Shown one piece after another: positions 15,650 to 25,509 of a stretch of DNA of 64,000 bases (its first letter is position 1; every line of letters starts with the position of its first letter). Made by a program: the position numbers and the translations under genes. Below the pieces are notes generated by a model. That model was given only the letters and a program-made list of their open reading frames with translations. It searched no databases and was not told the DNA's origin. Source of the DNA: Halomontanus rarus (GTDB taxonomy: Archaea; Halobacteriota; Halobacteria; Halobacteriales; Natrialbaceae); contig NZ_CP071597.1 of the NCBI RefSeq assembly GCF_017357405.1, positions 1,860,001 to 1,924,000 of the forward strand. The letters are read 5' to 3'.

Positions 15650-16312
15650 ATGAGCATCATCGCGGAGTTCACCGTCGATTCGGACGACTTCGCCCTGTAC
15701 CACGCGTTGACGGGCGCGCCGGACATGATCGTCGAGATCGAGCGCGTCGTCGCGACGCTCGAGGACAAGGTCATGCCGTACTTCTGGGTCAGCGGCGGCG
15801 ATCAGGCGGACTTCGAAGACGCGTTTCGCGACGACGAGTCCGTCCAGAATATCGCGGCGATCGACGAAATCGAGGGTGCCAGACTCTACCGGGCCGAGTG
15901 GACCGAAAACATCGAGTCGATCGTCTACGCGTACGTCGAGATCGGGGCGACGATCCTGCAGGCGATCGGCCGAGCCGAGTACTGGGAACTGCGGATGCGA
16001 TTCGACGATCGGGACAAGCTCTCCGAGTTTCGGGAGTACTGCAAGGAAAACGACATCGCGTTCGAACTCAACAGCCTCCAGGATCAGGAACAGCCGATGG
16101 CGAGCGCCCAGTACGATCTGACGACGAAACAACGGGAGACGCTCGTTTCCGCACTCGAGGCGGGCTACTACGACGTGCCCCAAGCGGTGACGATGAGCGA
16201 ACTAGCCGAGGAACTGGGGGTCAGCCAGCAGGCGCTCTCGAAGCGGTTTCATGCCGGGCACCGAAATCTCATCACGAGCACCTTGACGATCAGTCATCCG
16301 GACGACGAGTGA
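15650..16312 (+). CDS. Bat-type (HTH_10) transcriptional regulator
   Basis: A 220-residue protein with the same layout as the regulator at 4880. The N-terminal sensor-like domain begins MSIIAEFTVDSDDFALYHAL and contains VMPYFWVSGGD. The C-terminal HTH_10 domain spans about residues 160-210 (LTTKQRETLVSALEAGYY, MSELAEELGVSQQALSKRF). CTTATC 27 bases upstream indicates a leaderless mRNA. The ligand and targets are unknown. Confidence 0.87.
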   Translation: MSIIAEFTVDSDDFALYHALTGAPDMIVEIERVVATLEDKVMPYFWVSGGDQADFEDAFRDDESVQNIAAIDEIEGARLYRAEWTENIESIVYAYVEIGATILQAIGRAEYWELRMRFDDRDKLSEFREYCKENDIAFELNSLQDQEQPMASAQYDLTTKQRETLVSALEAGYYDVPQAVTMSELAEELGVSQQALSKRFHAGHRNLITSTLTISHPDDE

Positions 16313-16448
16313 TCGCGCCTACCGTGAACGGCGAGGCTGTGCACCCGCTTCTCGCGGAACCAGTCGAGAATATCCGTGTCCGACACTTAATCGAGTGGTG
16401 GATACAACCCCCTTTCCCATTGGGGACGGACGACTAGAACGGAGTATA

Positions 16449-16784
16449 ATGGACCTCCAACAGGCCCAACGAGACATCGACGCGATTTTCGAGATGTTCG
16501 CCCATCATCGCCGTCGATACGCACTCCGCGGATTGCGGATGCACGACAATCCGATGGCGCTCGCCGATTTGGCCGACGAAGTGGCAATTCGGGAGAACGA
16601 AGCGCCCATTACCGAAATCTCACCGGAGGCGGTCAAGCGCATCTATCTGTCGCTCTATCACACGCACATTCCGAAACTCGAGGATGCAGGCTTCGTTCAG
16701 TACGATCAGGATCGGGATTCGGTCGTGCTTTCGGGACGCGTCGAACAGGTCGAGCAGTATCAGGAACTGCTCACAGTGGAGTAA
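16449..16784 (+). CDS. DUF7344-type winged-helix protein
   Basis: A 111-residue winged-helix protein: FEMFAHHRRRYALRGLRM, then MALADLADEVAIRE, then a long helix ending YLSLYHTHIPKLEDAGFV and a DSVVLSG wing. It resembles the haloarchaeal DUF7344 family of single-domain DNA-binding proteins. The zinc-ribbon gene starts one base after its stop, so the pair is an operon. Confidence 0.8.
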   Translation: MDLQQAQRDIDAIFEMFAHHRRRYALRGLRMHDNPMALADLADEVAIRENEAPITEISPEAVKRIYLSLYHTHIPKLEDAGFVQYDQDRDSVVLSGRVEQVEQYQELLTVE

Positions 16785-16785
16785 T

Positions 16786-16986
16786 ATGTCGAAGTCAGAC
16801 GAGCGACTGAAAGCGGCTGCGAGGTGTCGTGAGTGTGGGACCGTGTATTCGGCGTGGATCCATCCCGATAGCTCGATTCACATCATCGGCCGAAAAGACG
16901 GCTGTCGATGCGGTGCAACGGCGTTCCAAGACATTTCGGGAGCGGTCACCGGAGATGCGTCGACGCCGTCTGCAGACCGCACGTGA
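16786..16986 (+). CDS. Small zinc-ribbon protein
   Basis: A 66-residue protein with CRECGTVYSAW and GCRCGATAF, giving a four-Cys zinc site (CxxC...CxC). The ATG is one base after the preceding stop, so it is probably translated from the same message as the winged-helix gene. Role unknown; it may assist the partner regulator. Confidence 0.72.
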   Translation: MSKSDERLKAAARCRECGTVYSAWIHPDSSIHIIGRKDGCRCGATAFQDISGAVTGDASTPSADRT

Positions 16987-17071
16987 TCGGGACGGCGCGG
17001 CTGGACGAGTCGATGCGCATCGATTGTCCGCGTCTCCCCATCTCGTCTCTGCTCACGTCCTCGAGAGAAAG

Positions 17072-17425
17072 TCAATCGGTCGGGTGTTTCAACAGATCAG
17101 TCGGGGGCCAGCCGTCTAATTCTTCGGCGGCTTCGAACAGTCTATCCAGACACTCGTCGTCGCTAAGCGCGACCGTCCTGTCACTCCAATCGATCTCGAG
17201 AACGTTCCTGTCCACCAGTCGTGGAAAATGCGTGTGGACCAATCGGACCTGAGCCCGTTCGACCTCCCGGTCGTCGATCTTTTCGGGAGGGACGCGATGT
17301 CTTCGGGCGGCCACCTGCTGGGAAAGCTCCTCCACACTCGCCTCTCGATCACGTTCAACTAGCGTATGGAGCACGAGCTGACGGTCGGCGCTGGCGAGAA
17401 TTCGAAACGCCTCCGTCTGTTCCAT
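17072..17425 (-). CDS. DUF7344-type winged-helix protein, second copy
   Basis: This is 117 residues from the ATG at 17425 (FRILASADRQLVLHTLVERD, then EELSQQVAARRHRVPPEK, then RLVHTHFPRLVDRNVLEID and DRTVALSD). It has the same fold and length as the protein at 16449, with the conserved HTHxPxL core, but is convergent to it. It is probably a transcription factor and its targets are unknown. Confidence 0.78.
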   Translation of the reverse strand: MEQTEAFRILASADRQLVLHTLVERDREASVEELSQQVAARRHRVPPEKIDDREVERAQVRLVHTHFPRLVDRNVLEIDWSDRTVALSDDECLDRLFEAAEELDGWPPTDLLKHPTD

Positions 17426-17771
17426 AAGAACTCTACTCGAACCGTACGCTTCGAGGGGGAAATTGACTCCGCCTAAAGGTATTGGATATGGGCCTCGACG
17501 GGTGACCGTGGACGCCGCCGGCGAGATCGTCGCCTCACACGTGTTCGGAAATCCGATCCTCACTCACGATCGACACCCTCCAATCCGAGGTCCACGACCC
17601 CCCGTTCGCGACGACTTCGGAACCCGTCCAAACGGCCCGGTCCAATACGAATCGACTCGAAACGTGGCGATCTAACAGTAATACGGACGACGGTGACAGG
17701 CATTCGAAAAATGCGCCTCAGAAGAACGAAACGGGAGAACCTTCTTATCGACAGGCACCGACTTGCCCTCA
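17426..17771. other. Divergent intergenic region
   Basis: There is no gene in 346 bases. CTTCTTATC at 17741 lies 27 bases before the ATG of the kinase at 17772 and is a good TATA box. Nothing else stands out. Confidence 0.5.
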
Positions 17772-19253
17772 ATGAGCCAGGAAACAGAGTATCCTCCACA
17801 ATCCGAACCGTCCGAGGAACGTGTCGACGACTCTGAACCCCTGAGCGTGGAGAGCGGACTCGAGGCGCTGCGCTCGAGTCCGGAGTTTTGCGGCCCCGTC
17901 GAACCGCTCGACGACGTGGTAGCCAACGAACACATCGCGCTGTTCTACGAGTCCGAGGAGGAACAGTTCGCGGCCGTCGTTCCGTTCGTCCGGCAAGGGT
18001 TAGAGCGGGGCGAACGGATCATGTACGTCCTCGAGGAGCACGACGAGGACGAGGTGCTCGCCGCGCTGGACGACGCGGGAATCGACGTCGACACCGCCGT
18101 CGACTCCGGCGCGCTGACCTTCCACGGCATCGACGAGACGTACCTTCGCAACGGAACGTTCGATCCGGACGAGATGCTCGAGTTCTACGGCGAGGCGCTC
18201 GAGAAGGCGACGGCGGAGTATCCGGGGCTTCGCATCACCGCGGACACGCGATGGATCCTCGACGAGGAGACTTCGATCGAGGACTTTATGGAATACGAGA
18301 GCCGGGTAAACGACCTCTTCGAGGGTGAAGACTGTATCGCGCTCTGCCAGTACGACCGCGACGCGTTTTCGCCCGAGGTCCTCACGGACATCGTTCGGAC
18401 GCACCCGCACCTCGTCTACGACGGGACGCTCTGTCACAACTTCTACTACACCCCGCCGCAGGAATACTTCGAACCCGACGAGCCGGCTCGCGACGTCGAT
18501 CGGATGCTGGGGACGCTCGTCGACCGAACGGAAGCGAAGGTCGAACTCAACGATACGATCGACGAACTGGCGGAATCGAACGAGCGGCTCAAACGGTTCG
18601 CGTACATCGCCAGCCACGACTTACAGGAACCCCTGCGGATGATCTCGAGTTACCTCCAGTTGCTCGAGAATCGTTACGCCGACGACCTCGACGACGACGC
18701 GCGAGAGTACATCGACTTCGCCGTCGACGGCTCCGATCGGATGCGGGAGATGGTCGACGGATTACTCGAGTACTCGCGAATCGATATGCAGGATGCGGAC
18801 TTCGAACCGGTCGATTGCGACGCCGTCCTCGACGACGTCGTGGCAGATCTGCAGCTCCAGATCGACGAGAGCGACGCCGCAGTCGTCGTCGACGAGCTTC
18901 CCACAGTCGCCGGCGACGCCAACCAGCTCGAGCAGTTGTTCTCGAATCTCGTCTCGAACGCGATCAAGTACAGCGGCGAGGAGCCGCCCCGCGTGGAGGT
19001 CGCCGCCGACCGGCAGGGCGACCGTGCGGTGTTCTCGGTCGCGGACAACGGGATCGGCATCGAGTCGGAGTACGTCGACCAGATCTTCGAAGTCTTCACC
19101 CGACTTCACTCGAACGACGAGTATCGAGGAACCGGGATCGGTCTCGCGCTGTGTCGAAAGATCGTCAACCATCACGGCGGCGATATCTGGGTCGACTCCG
19201 AACTCGGGGAGGGGACGACGTTTCACTTTACGCTTCCTCGAGCCACGACGTGA
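17772..19253 (+). CDS. MEDS-domain histidine kinase
   Basis: This is 493 residues from the ATG at 17772 (a TTG 9 bases upstream is less likely). Residues about 50-235 form a MEDS sensory domain (HIALFYESEEEQFAAVVPFV, YGEALEKATAEYPGLRITAD), the type found in methanogen and DcmR proteins. HisKA with His282 (YIASHDLQEPLRM) and a complete HATPase domain follow (N box SNAIKYSGEEPP, G boxes DNGIGIE and GTGIGLAL). It is soluble and has no receiver domain. The MEDS ligand is thought to be a hydrocarbon or one-carbon compound in some relatives, and nothing here shows it. Confidence 0.9.
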   Translation: MSQETEYPPQSEPSEERVDDSEPLSVESGLEALRSSPEFCGPVEPLDDVVANEHIALFYESEEEQFAAVVPFVRQGLERGERIMYVLEEHDEDEVLAALDDAGIDVDTAVDSGALTFHGIDETYLRNGTFDPDEMLEFYGEALEKATAEYPGLRITADTRWILDEETSIEDFMEYESRVNDLFEGEDCIALCQYDRDAFSPEVLTDIVRTHPHLVYDGTLCHNFYYTPPQEYFEPDEPARDVDRMLGTLVDRTEAKVELNDTIDELAESNERLKRFAYIASHDLQEPLRMISSYLQLLENRYADDLDDDAREYIDFAVDGSDRMREMVDGLLEYSRIDMQDADFEPVDCDAVLDDVVADLQLQIDESDAAVVVDELPTVAGDANQLEQLFSNLVSNAIKYSGEEPPRVEVAADRQGDRAVFSVADNGIGIESEYVDQIFEVFTRLHSNDEYRGTGIGLALCRKIVNHHGGDIWVDSELGEGTTFHFTLPRATT

Positions 19254-19382
19254 ATTCGTTCCCCCGTCGTGCCCGAGGGAGTTGCCGTGGAGAAGATCGA
19301 GGCGGCCTCGAGCGAATAGAGCTCAGTTCCATCGCGTCTCGCGACGGCGAACTCATCCCGACAGGGGTCGTACCGATAGTAG

Positions 19383-20255
19383 ATGCCAACCGTTCAGACC
19401 GACGATATCGAGACGTACTACGTCAGTCGTGGTGACGGCCCACCGATCGTCTTCGTCCACGGTATGATCATGAGTACCACCATGTGGGAACCCCAGATGG
19501 ACGCGCTCAGTGACGCGTTCACGACCATCGCCTACGATGTCCGGGGCCACGGGCACACCGGCGGCTCTGACACGACGCCGTACTCTATGGACCTCTTCGC
19601 GTCGGATCTCGACGCGCTACTGGACGCGCTCGATATCAAACGAGCGATCATCTGTGGCCTCTCGATGGGTGGCGCCATCGCGCAGGCGTTCGCCGCCGCC
19701 CACCCCGAGAAGATCGCTGGACTCGTGCTCGCCGATACGTTCCCCGCGGGCCCGTTACCCGCGACCGGGCGACTCGCCATGGCGAACATCCGGTTCCTCG
19801 CCCGACTGGACCGCTTCGTCGACTACAAGACCCTGAACCGGTGGCAGCTCCGGGTCGGTCACCGGCTCCTCCCCGGGATCTCGGGCGACCGAGAGACCGT
19901 CCAGCAACTCGTCGACGACGCACCGACGATACCCCACGCCGAGTTCGTCAAGGTCGCCGACGCGACCGCGCGGTTCCCGAAGGCCGATATCGACCTCTCT
20001 ACTGTCACCGCACCGACGCTCGTTCTGCACGGCGAGCACCTCCCGACGGCCAACGAGGAAACCACCGAGCGACTGATCGGCCAGCTTTCGAACACTGACC
20101 CCACCGTCCTCGTCGTTCCCGCGAGCGGTCACGCCTCCAACCTCGACAATCCCGAGTTCTTCACGACGGCACTGCAGGAGTTCCTCACCGAGCGCGTCTA
20201 CAAGAGTACGGCCGAGAGTATCGGCGATCCGGAGGACGGCGGGAACGCGACCTGA
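19383..20255 (+). CDS. Alpha/beta-hydrolase-fold protein
   Basis: A 290-residue hydrolase: VFVHGMIMSTTMWEPQ (oxyanion region), nucleophile elbow GLSMGG (Ser about 93) and a C-terminal His in PASGHASNLDNPE. The usual acidic residue after strand 6 is not in its normal place (VLHGEHLPTAN, where GExD is expected), so the acid may be supplied elsewhere. It resembles haloperoxidase or lactonase-like enzymes, and the substrate is unknown. Confidence 0.85.
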   Translation: MPTVQTDDIETYYVSRGDGPPIVFVHGMIMSTTMWEPQMDALSDAFTTIAYDVRGHGHTGGSDTTPYSMDLFASDLDALLDALDIKRAIICGLSMGGAIAQAFAAAHPEKIAGLVLADTFPAGPLPATGRLAMANIRFLARLDRFVDYKTLNRWQLRVGHRLLPGISGDRETVQQLVDDAPTIPHAEFVKVADATARFPKADIDLSTVTAPTLVLHGEHLPTANEETTERLIGQLSNTDPTVLVVPASGHASNLDNPEFFTTALQEFLTERVYKSTAESIGDPEDGGNAT

Positions 20256-20284
20256 CTGGATCGTCCCCTATCGGTGTCGCCGGA

Positions 20285-21235
20285 TCAAAACTGCGGGAGG
20301 ACTTCGTCGACGAACAGTTCGGCCGTCCGTCGGTCGTTTTTCGGCACCTCGATCTGGAACATCTCGACGCCGAGATCGCCGAACGTCTCGACGACCGCCG
20401 CGACCTCGGCGGGCGTCCCCACAGCCGCCGGAACGTCGTCCGGCGCGGGCGGTCCGTCGGGCGTTTCCTCGAGGTGGCTTCGATAGGCGGATCTCGCCGC
20501 CGCCGAGTCCTCCCGCAGAAGTGCGTTCACCGTCACGGTCTTCTCGATGTCGTCGTAGTCGCGGCCGAGATCCTCGCAGTGGTCTGCGAGCACCTCGAGT
20601 TTGTGCTCGTAAGTGTCGGGACCGACGCCCGGGATGTTCCAGCGATCCGCGTACTCGGCCGTGACACGGAGCGTGAGCTGTTCACCGCCCCCGCCGATCA
20701 TGACCGGTACGTCGGCGGAGGGTTCACAGTAGAACCCGTCGAGATCGTAGTACTCCCCGTCGTAGTCCACAGGCGAGTCCTGCGTGAGTGCAGCGTCGAC
20801 GAGCCTGACCGCGTCGCGAAGCTGTCGCACGCGGGTCGCCGGATCCGGAAACTCGATACCCGCAGCCTCGTACTCGTCGTCGAACCAGCCGGCGCCGATC
20901 GAGAGCAGTGCTCGTCCGCCCGAGAGTGCGTCGAGGGATGCGATCTCCTTCGCCAGCAGTGCCGGGTTACGGTAGTGGACGCACGTAACGAGCCCCGATA
21001 ATTCCATCTCGTCGGTCTCCCGTGCGAGCGCGGAGAGGCCCGCGTAGCACTCGAGCGTCGGCTCCTCGGGGTGACCGATGCCCGGAAGCTGCCAGAAGTG
21101 GTCCATCAACGTGAACCAGGAGAAGCCACCCGCTTCGAGCAACTGCGCGTGACCGACGAGCTTCTCGGCGACGGGCTGCTCAGGCGCCGGGGCGCCCTCG
21201 TAAACGTACGACGTAGTGTGGTAGCCGAACTCCAT
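20285..21235 (-). CDS. Luciferase-like F420-dependent oxidoreductase
   Basis: This is 316 residues from the ATG at 21235. It is a TIM-barrel LLM family member: GFSWFTLMDHFWQLPG near the N-terminus, LSGLVTCVHYRNPALLAKEIASLD, LSIGAGWFDDEYEAAGIEFP, and VPVMIGGGGEQLTLRVTAEYAD. These segments match F420-binding LLM oxidoreductases. The substrate is unknown. It is not in an obvious operon with the hydrolase at 19383, which is convergent. Confidence 0.88.
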   Translation of the reverse strand: MEFGYHTTSYVYEGAPAPEQPVAEKLVGHAQLLEAGGFSWFTLMDHFWQLPGIGHPEEPTLECYAGLSALARETDEMELSGLVTCVHYRNPALLAKEIASLDALSGGRALLSIGAGWFDDEYEAAGIEFPDPATRVRQLRDAVRLVDAALTQDSPVDYDGEYYDLDGFYCEPSADVPVMIGGGGEQLTLRVTAEYADRWNIPGVGPDTYEHKLEVLADHCEDLGRDYDDIEKTVTVNALLREDSAAARSAYRSHLEETPDGPPAPDDVPAAVGTPAEVAAVVETFGDLGVEMFQIEVPKNDRRTAELFVDEVLPQF

Positions 21236-21278
21236 GGAGACAGGTGCCCGACGAGCGAGTATGAAGGTTCGGGGGGTC

Positions 21279-21311
21279 GAGTTCCTCCCCGCCCTGAAGG
21301 GCGAGGCTTCC
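21279..21311 (-). mobile_element. Orphan IS1341/IS605-type right-end hairpin
   Basis: On the minus strand it reads GGAAGCCTCGCCCTTCAGG then GCGGGGAGGAACTC, differing from the copy at 2691 in the loop and in the last bases (AACTC for ATGTC). The sequence before it on that strand (CTGACGGGATACGAGTGG) also resembles the 2691 copy (CTGACGGATAGCAAGCGG). It sits between the kinase stop at 21324 and the oxidoreductase start at 21235, inside a same-strand gene pair. Confidence 0.6.
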
Positions 21312-21323
21312 ACTCGTATCCCG

Positions 21324-24300
21324 TCAGCGGTTACGATCCCGATCGTCGGCCGCGAGGAGCCGCACGTAAAACGTCGCTCCCTCGCCTGGCTCAGAGTCGA
21401 CCCAGATGTCCCCCTCGTGGCGCTCGACGATCCGCTTGCACAGCGCGAGCCCGATCCCCGTTCCGTCGTGTTCGTCGGGAGTGTGTAGGCGCTGGAACAC
21501 CTCGAAGACCCGCTCTCGATCGTCGGGGTCGATCCCGATCCCCTCGTCGCGAACCGAGAGCTCCCACCAGTCGCCGTCGCGGTCGGCGTCGATGTGAACC
21601 CGCGGCGGCTCGTCGCCGCTGTACTCGAGGGCGTTGTCTATCAGATTCTGGAACACCTGTCGCAACTGTTCGCTGTCACCCTCGACGCGGGGGAGCGATG
21701 CGGCCGTGACCTCGGCGTCGTGTTCCCGGATCTTCACCTGCAGGTCCTCGCGGACGTCCGCGATAACGCCGGCCAGATCGACCGGTTCGAACGGATCGCC
21801 GCGCGCATCGACCCGCGAGTACTCGAGCAGGCCGTCGATCATCTCGCGCATTCGGTCGGCCCCGTCGACGGCGTATCCGAGGAATTCGCGACCGTCTTCG
21901 TCGAGTTCGTCCTCGTACCGTCGTTCGATGAGTTGGAGATACGACGAGACCATCCGCAGGGGCTCTTGCAGGTCGTGACTGGCCGCGTAGGCGAACTGCT
22001 CCAAGCGCTTGTTGGACTCCTCGAGCTTTCGCTGGCGCTCTTTTCGCTCCGTGATATCCCGGACGACACCGACGTGGTTGTCTTCGCCGTCATCGGCCGG
22101 GATCGTCGCGATGGTTCCCTCCGTCGGCACGAGATCGCCGTCCGCGGTCTGGATCATCGCCTCCAGCGTCGAGTCGGGGCCGTCCCCGTCGGTCAGGGCC
22201 GCTTCCATCGCCGACGACTGTTGGATCGTGTCCTCGTCGACGACGAGGGAGGCGTGTTCGCCGACCAGTTCCTCCCGGTCGTAACCGGTCAACTCGGCGT
22301 AGGCGTCGTTGACCATGGTGAACCGCCCGTCGTCGTCTTTGACGTAGATCCCGTCGTCGATCGTCTCGACGATCGTCTCGTACTTGGCGAGTTCTCGCTC
22401 GCGTTCCTTCCGATCGGTGATGTCCTGGACCATCGTCATCCCGGCGAAGACGGTGCCCCGATCGTCGGTCACGGGGACGGCGTGGGAAACCCACTCGCGG
22501 TCCGCGTACGAGATTTCGACCGATCGTTCCTCGCCCGCGAGTGCGGCCCGGTAGGTCGGTTCGAGGCGGTCGGCGACCGCCTCGTCCCAGACCGCACGGA
22601 GGGACCGTCCTTCGAGTTCCTCCGGATCCACGGGGACGTCGTCGAACCCCTGCCCGGCCGCCAGGGTGTACACCATCTCGTCGTCGAACAACGCCACGGC
22701 ACCGTTCGGGAAGTACTCCGCGAACGTCCGGTAACGCCGTTCGGACGCCTCGAGTTCGGTCTCCAGACGCTTGCGGTCGGTGATGTCGGCGACGATGCCC
22801 TCGAGGCTCACGAGAGTACCCTCGTCGTCGAAGATCCCGCGCCCGTACGACCGGACCCACCGGCGATCGCCGTCTGCGGTCTCGATACGGTAGGTCACCG
22901 AGAACAGGTCTTGTTCGTCGATCATCCGTCGAATCTCCTCCCAGACCTCCTCACGATCGGCCTCGACCATGATATCCTCGCCGTAGCTCACCGCCCCGGT
23001 CTCGAGGGCCTCGGGTTCGTAGCCGGTGATCTCTCGGCAGGCGTCGCTGACGAACTCCATCGGCCAGCCCCGCTCGTTGCGACACCGGTAGACCATTCCG
23101 GGGACGTTGTCTACGAGCGTCGAGAGCTGTCGCTCACGTTCCTCGAGGGCCCGCTCGTACTCGCGGCGCTCGGTGACGTCCCGGTCGGAGACGATGATCG
23201 AGACGACCTCGCCGTCGTCGTCCGTGACGGGTCTGAAGTGCCCACTGATCGTGTATCGGGTTCCGTCCGGCCGCGTGAGGTCCGCCTCGAAGTCGACGTA
23301 CTCGCCGGTCGCCGCGCGCTCGACCCACGATTCGACGTCGGCGTCTCCCTCCCCCCACCACGGCGTCTCCCAGAACGGCTCGCCGGTCACCGCCTCGAGG
23401 TCGGCGTCGACGTACTCCATCGCCGTCCCGTTGATGTCCAGCACCGTCCCGTCGGGCTCGAGCAGACCGACGAGGATGTTCGGGTCTTCGAAGATCGCTT
23501 CGAAGCGCCGTTCGGTCCGCCGGAGGTCCCGTTCGCGCTCGATGCGCTCGGTCACGTCGTGGAAGTAGATCGAGAGCCCCGATTCGGACGGATACACGTT
23601 GAACTCGAGCCAGGAGTCGGCCGGGTCGTCGTATACCTCGAAACTGACCGGCTCCTGCGTCTCCATCGCCGACCGGAACCGTTCCCAGTAGACGCCCGAT
23701 TTCATCTCGGGGAAGACGTCCCAGATCTCCCGGCCCAGCAACTCCTCTTCGGAGAACTGGAGAACGTCGGCGGCGGACTCGTTGAGGTGGGTGAACCGCC
23801 ACTCGTCGTCGAGCGCGTAGAACGCGTCGGAGACCCGGTCGAGGATCTCGCTCAGTTCGGTCTCGAGTTCCGTCTTCCGTCGCTCGAGTTGCCGTTCGCG
23901 CTCTTTGAGCGCCGTGATCTCCTCCCCCGTCGTGACGACGCGCTCGAGGGCGCCGTCCGGGCCGAAAATCGGGGTGGCGTTTATACGGAACACGATCCGG
24001 TCGCCCTCGGACGGTTCGATGCTGACCTCTTCGTTGTACACCGGTTCCTCGGTCGCCAAAACGCGTGCGGACGGCGTCTCCGCCGGCTCGAGTGGGTCCC
24101 CGTTCACATCGTAGATCGTCCAGCCGTCCGTCCGGTCGTCCGCGATGATCTCCGTCTCGGAGAGGCCGAGCGCCTCCTGTGCCCGACGGTTCGCCATCAC
24201 GGTCTCGCCCGCGGCGTTCGTGACCGAAATCGCGATCGGCGCCGTCTGAAGCAGTTTTTCCGTCTGGTCGTACTCGCGGTGGAGTTTTCGCTCACGTTCT

Positions 24301-25397
24301 TTACGCTCCGTGACGTCGTCGATGGACACGACGATCCGGTCGGTCGCCTGATCCACGTCGCCGTCCGTGATCGGTGCCGCGTCGATCGAGAACCACCGGC
24401 GGCCGAGCTCCGGGAGGTCGATCTGACACTCGAAATCGTGGACGGGCGCTCCGGATTCGCCGACCTGCGACCACGGCAATTCGTCCGTCGGTATCGGCTC
24501 TCCATCGGCGTCGTAGACCTCCCAGTCCAGATCCTGGGGATCGACGCTATCACCGTCCTCCGCGAGCGCACTCTCCTCGAGACCGATCTGCTCGAGCAGC
24601 CGCCGGTTCGCTCTGACGAACGCCCCGTCGGACGTGAGCAGACCGATCCCGACCGGGACGGTCTCGAGGATCTGCTCGGTGAGGTCGCGTTCCCGCTGGA
24701 GCCGTTGTTCGTACTCGCGCCGTTCGGTCATGTCGCGGGTGACCTTCGTAAACCCCTGTAGCCTGCCGTCGTCGTCTCGAATGGCCGTGATCGTCACGTT
24801 CGCCCAGAAGCGAGAGCCGTCCGCGCGGACTCGCCACCCCTCGTCCTCGACGCGACCCTCCGTTATCGCAATCTCGAGGTTGTTCTCGGGAACTCCCGTA
24901 TCGACGTCGGCGTCCGTGTAGAAGGTCGAGACGTGTTCGCCGACGATTTCGTCTTCCGCGTACCCTTTGATCCGTTCTGCACCGTCGTTCCAACTGGCGA
25001 CGACACCGCTCGGCTCGAGCCTGAAGATCGCGTAGTCTTCGACCGCGTTTACGAAATCGCTCAACGCCCTCTGATCGGATTGCTGGCCGCTATTGGGGCC
25101 AGATTCACCGGCCCCCCGTCCGGACGCTCCGACCTCCTGACCCGATTCCTCTTCGTCCGGTCCGGACGCCCCCGGCCACCACCAGACCCGAGTTTCGTCG
25201 GGGAGCTGTCGGGACCGGAGCGCGCCGCGTTCGGCGAGTTCCTCGAGACGCTGCCGCGTCGTTTCACGAGTCCACTCCCACTCCAGTTCGTCGGCGACTT
25301 CGCCGGTCGTCAGCGGCGTCGACGGCTGGTTTAGACCTGCAAAAATAGTCCGAATGGCCCCCTCGGTTCCATTCGGAGATGCCCCTGGAGTTTCCAT
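21324..25397 (-). CDS. Giant histidine kinase: winged helix, eight PAS domains, HisKA-HATPase
   Basis: 1357 residues from the ATG at 25397. Residues about 12-70 form a winged helix (LTTGEVADELEWEWTRETTR, RQRLEELAERGALRSR), rare in a kinase. An acidic, Gly-rich linker leads to eight consecutive PAS domains between about residues 110 and 1125, each ended by a D(I/M/V)TER/DITDRK-type coil. HisKA has His1141 (AYAASHDLQEPLRM) and the HATPase is complete (DNALEYSGDEPP, DEGIGID, GTGIGLAL). No membrane segments. TTTATGG about 27 bases upstream fits a leaderless start. The C-terminal kinase core is nearly the same as that of the kinase at 5649. Confidence 0.9.
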   Translation of the reverse strand: METPGASPNGTEGAIRTIFAGLNQPSTPLTTGEVADELEWEWTRETTRQRLEELAERGALRSRQLPDETRVWWWPGASGPDEEESGQEVGASGRGAGESGPNSGQQSDQRALSDFVNAVEDYAIFRLEPSGVVASWNDGAERIKGYAEDEIVGEHVSTFYTDADVDTGVPENNLEIAITEGRVEDEGWRVRADGSRFWANVTITAIRDDDGRLQGFTKVTRDMTERREYEQRLQRERDLTEQILETVPVGIGLLTSDGAFVRANRRLLEQIGLEESALAEDGDSVDPQDLDWEVYDADGEPIPTDELPWSQVGESGAPVHDFECQIDLPELGRRWFSIDAAPITDGDVDQATDRIVVSIDDVTERKERERKLHREYDQTEKLLQTAPIAISVTNAAGETVMANRRAQEALGLSETEIIADDRTDGWTIYDVNGDPLEPAETPSARVLATEEPVYNEEVSIEPSEGDRIVFRINATPIFGPDGALERVVTTGEEITALKERERQLERRKTELETELSEILDRVSDAFYALDDEWRFTHLNESAADVLQFSEEELLGREIWDVFPEMKSGVYWERFRSAMETQEPVSFEVYDDPADSWLEFNVYPSESGLSIYFHDVTERIERERDLRRTERRFEAIFEDPNILVGLLEPDGTVLDINGTAMEYVDADLEAVTGEPFWETPWWGEGDADVESWVERAATGEYVDFEADLTRPDGTRYTISGHFRPVTDDDGEVVSIIVSDRDVTERREYERALEERERQLSTLVDNVPGMVYRCRNERGWPMEFVSDACREITGYEPEALETGAVSYGEDIMVEADREEVWEEIRRMIDEQDLFSVTYRIETADGDRRWVRSYGRGIFDDEGTLVSLEGIVADITDRKRLETELEASERRYRTFAEYFPNGAVALFDDEMVYTLAAGQGFDDVPVDPEELEGRSLRAVWDEAVADRLEPTYRAALAGEERSVEISYADREWVSHAVPVTDDRGTVFAGMTMVQDITDRKERERELAKYETIVETIDDGIYVKDDDGRFTMVNDAYAELTGYDREELVGEHASLVVDEDTIQQSSAMEAALTDGDGPDSTLEAMIQTADGDLVPTEGTIATIPADDGEDNHVGVVRDITERKERQRKLEESNKRLEQFAYAASHDLQEPLRMVSSYLQLIERRYEDELDEDGREFLGYAVDGADRMREMIDGLLEYSRVDARGDPFEPVDLAGVIADVREDLQVKIREHDAEVTAASLPRVEGDSEQLRQVFQNLIDNALEYSGDEPPRVHIDADRDGDWWELSVRDEGIGIDPDDRERVFEVFQRLHTPDEHDGTGIGLALCKRIVERHEGDIWVDSEPGEGATFYVRLLAADDRDRNR

Positions 25398-25509
25398 AGG
25401 TTCACCTGTTGTCAGGGGCCCATAAACGCTTGCCTCGGAGGATCGCACAGAGCGTGCTGTCTTGTGCGGCCGTGTACTGCCTCCTACTACGGCGGGGACG
25501 CTGAGGAAA

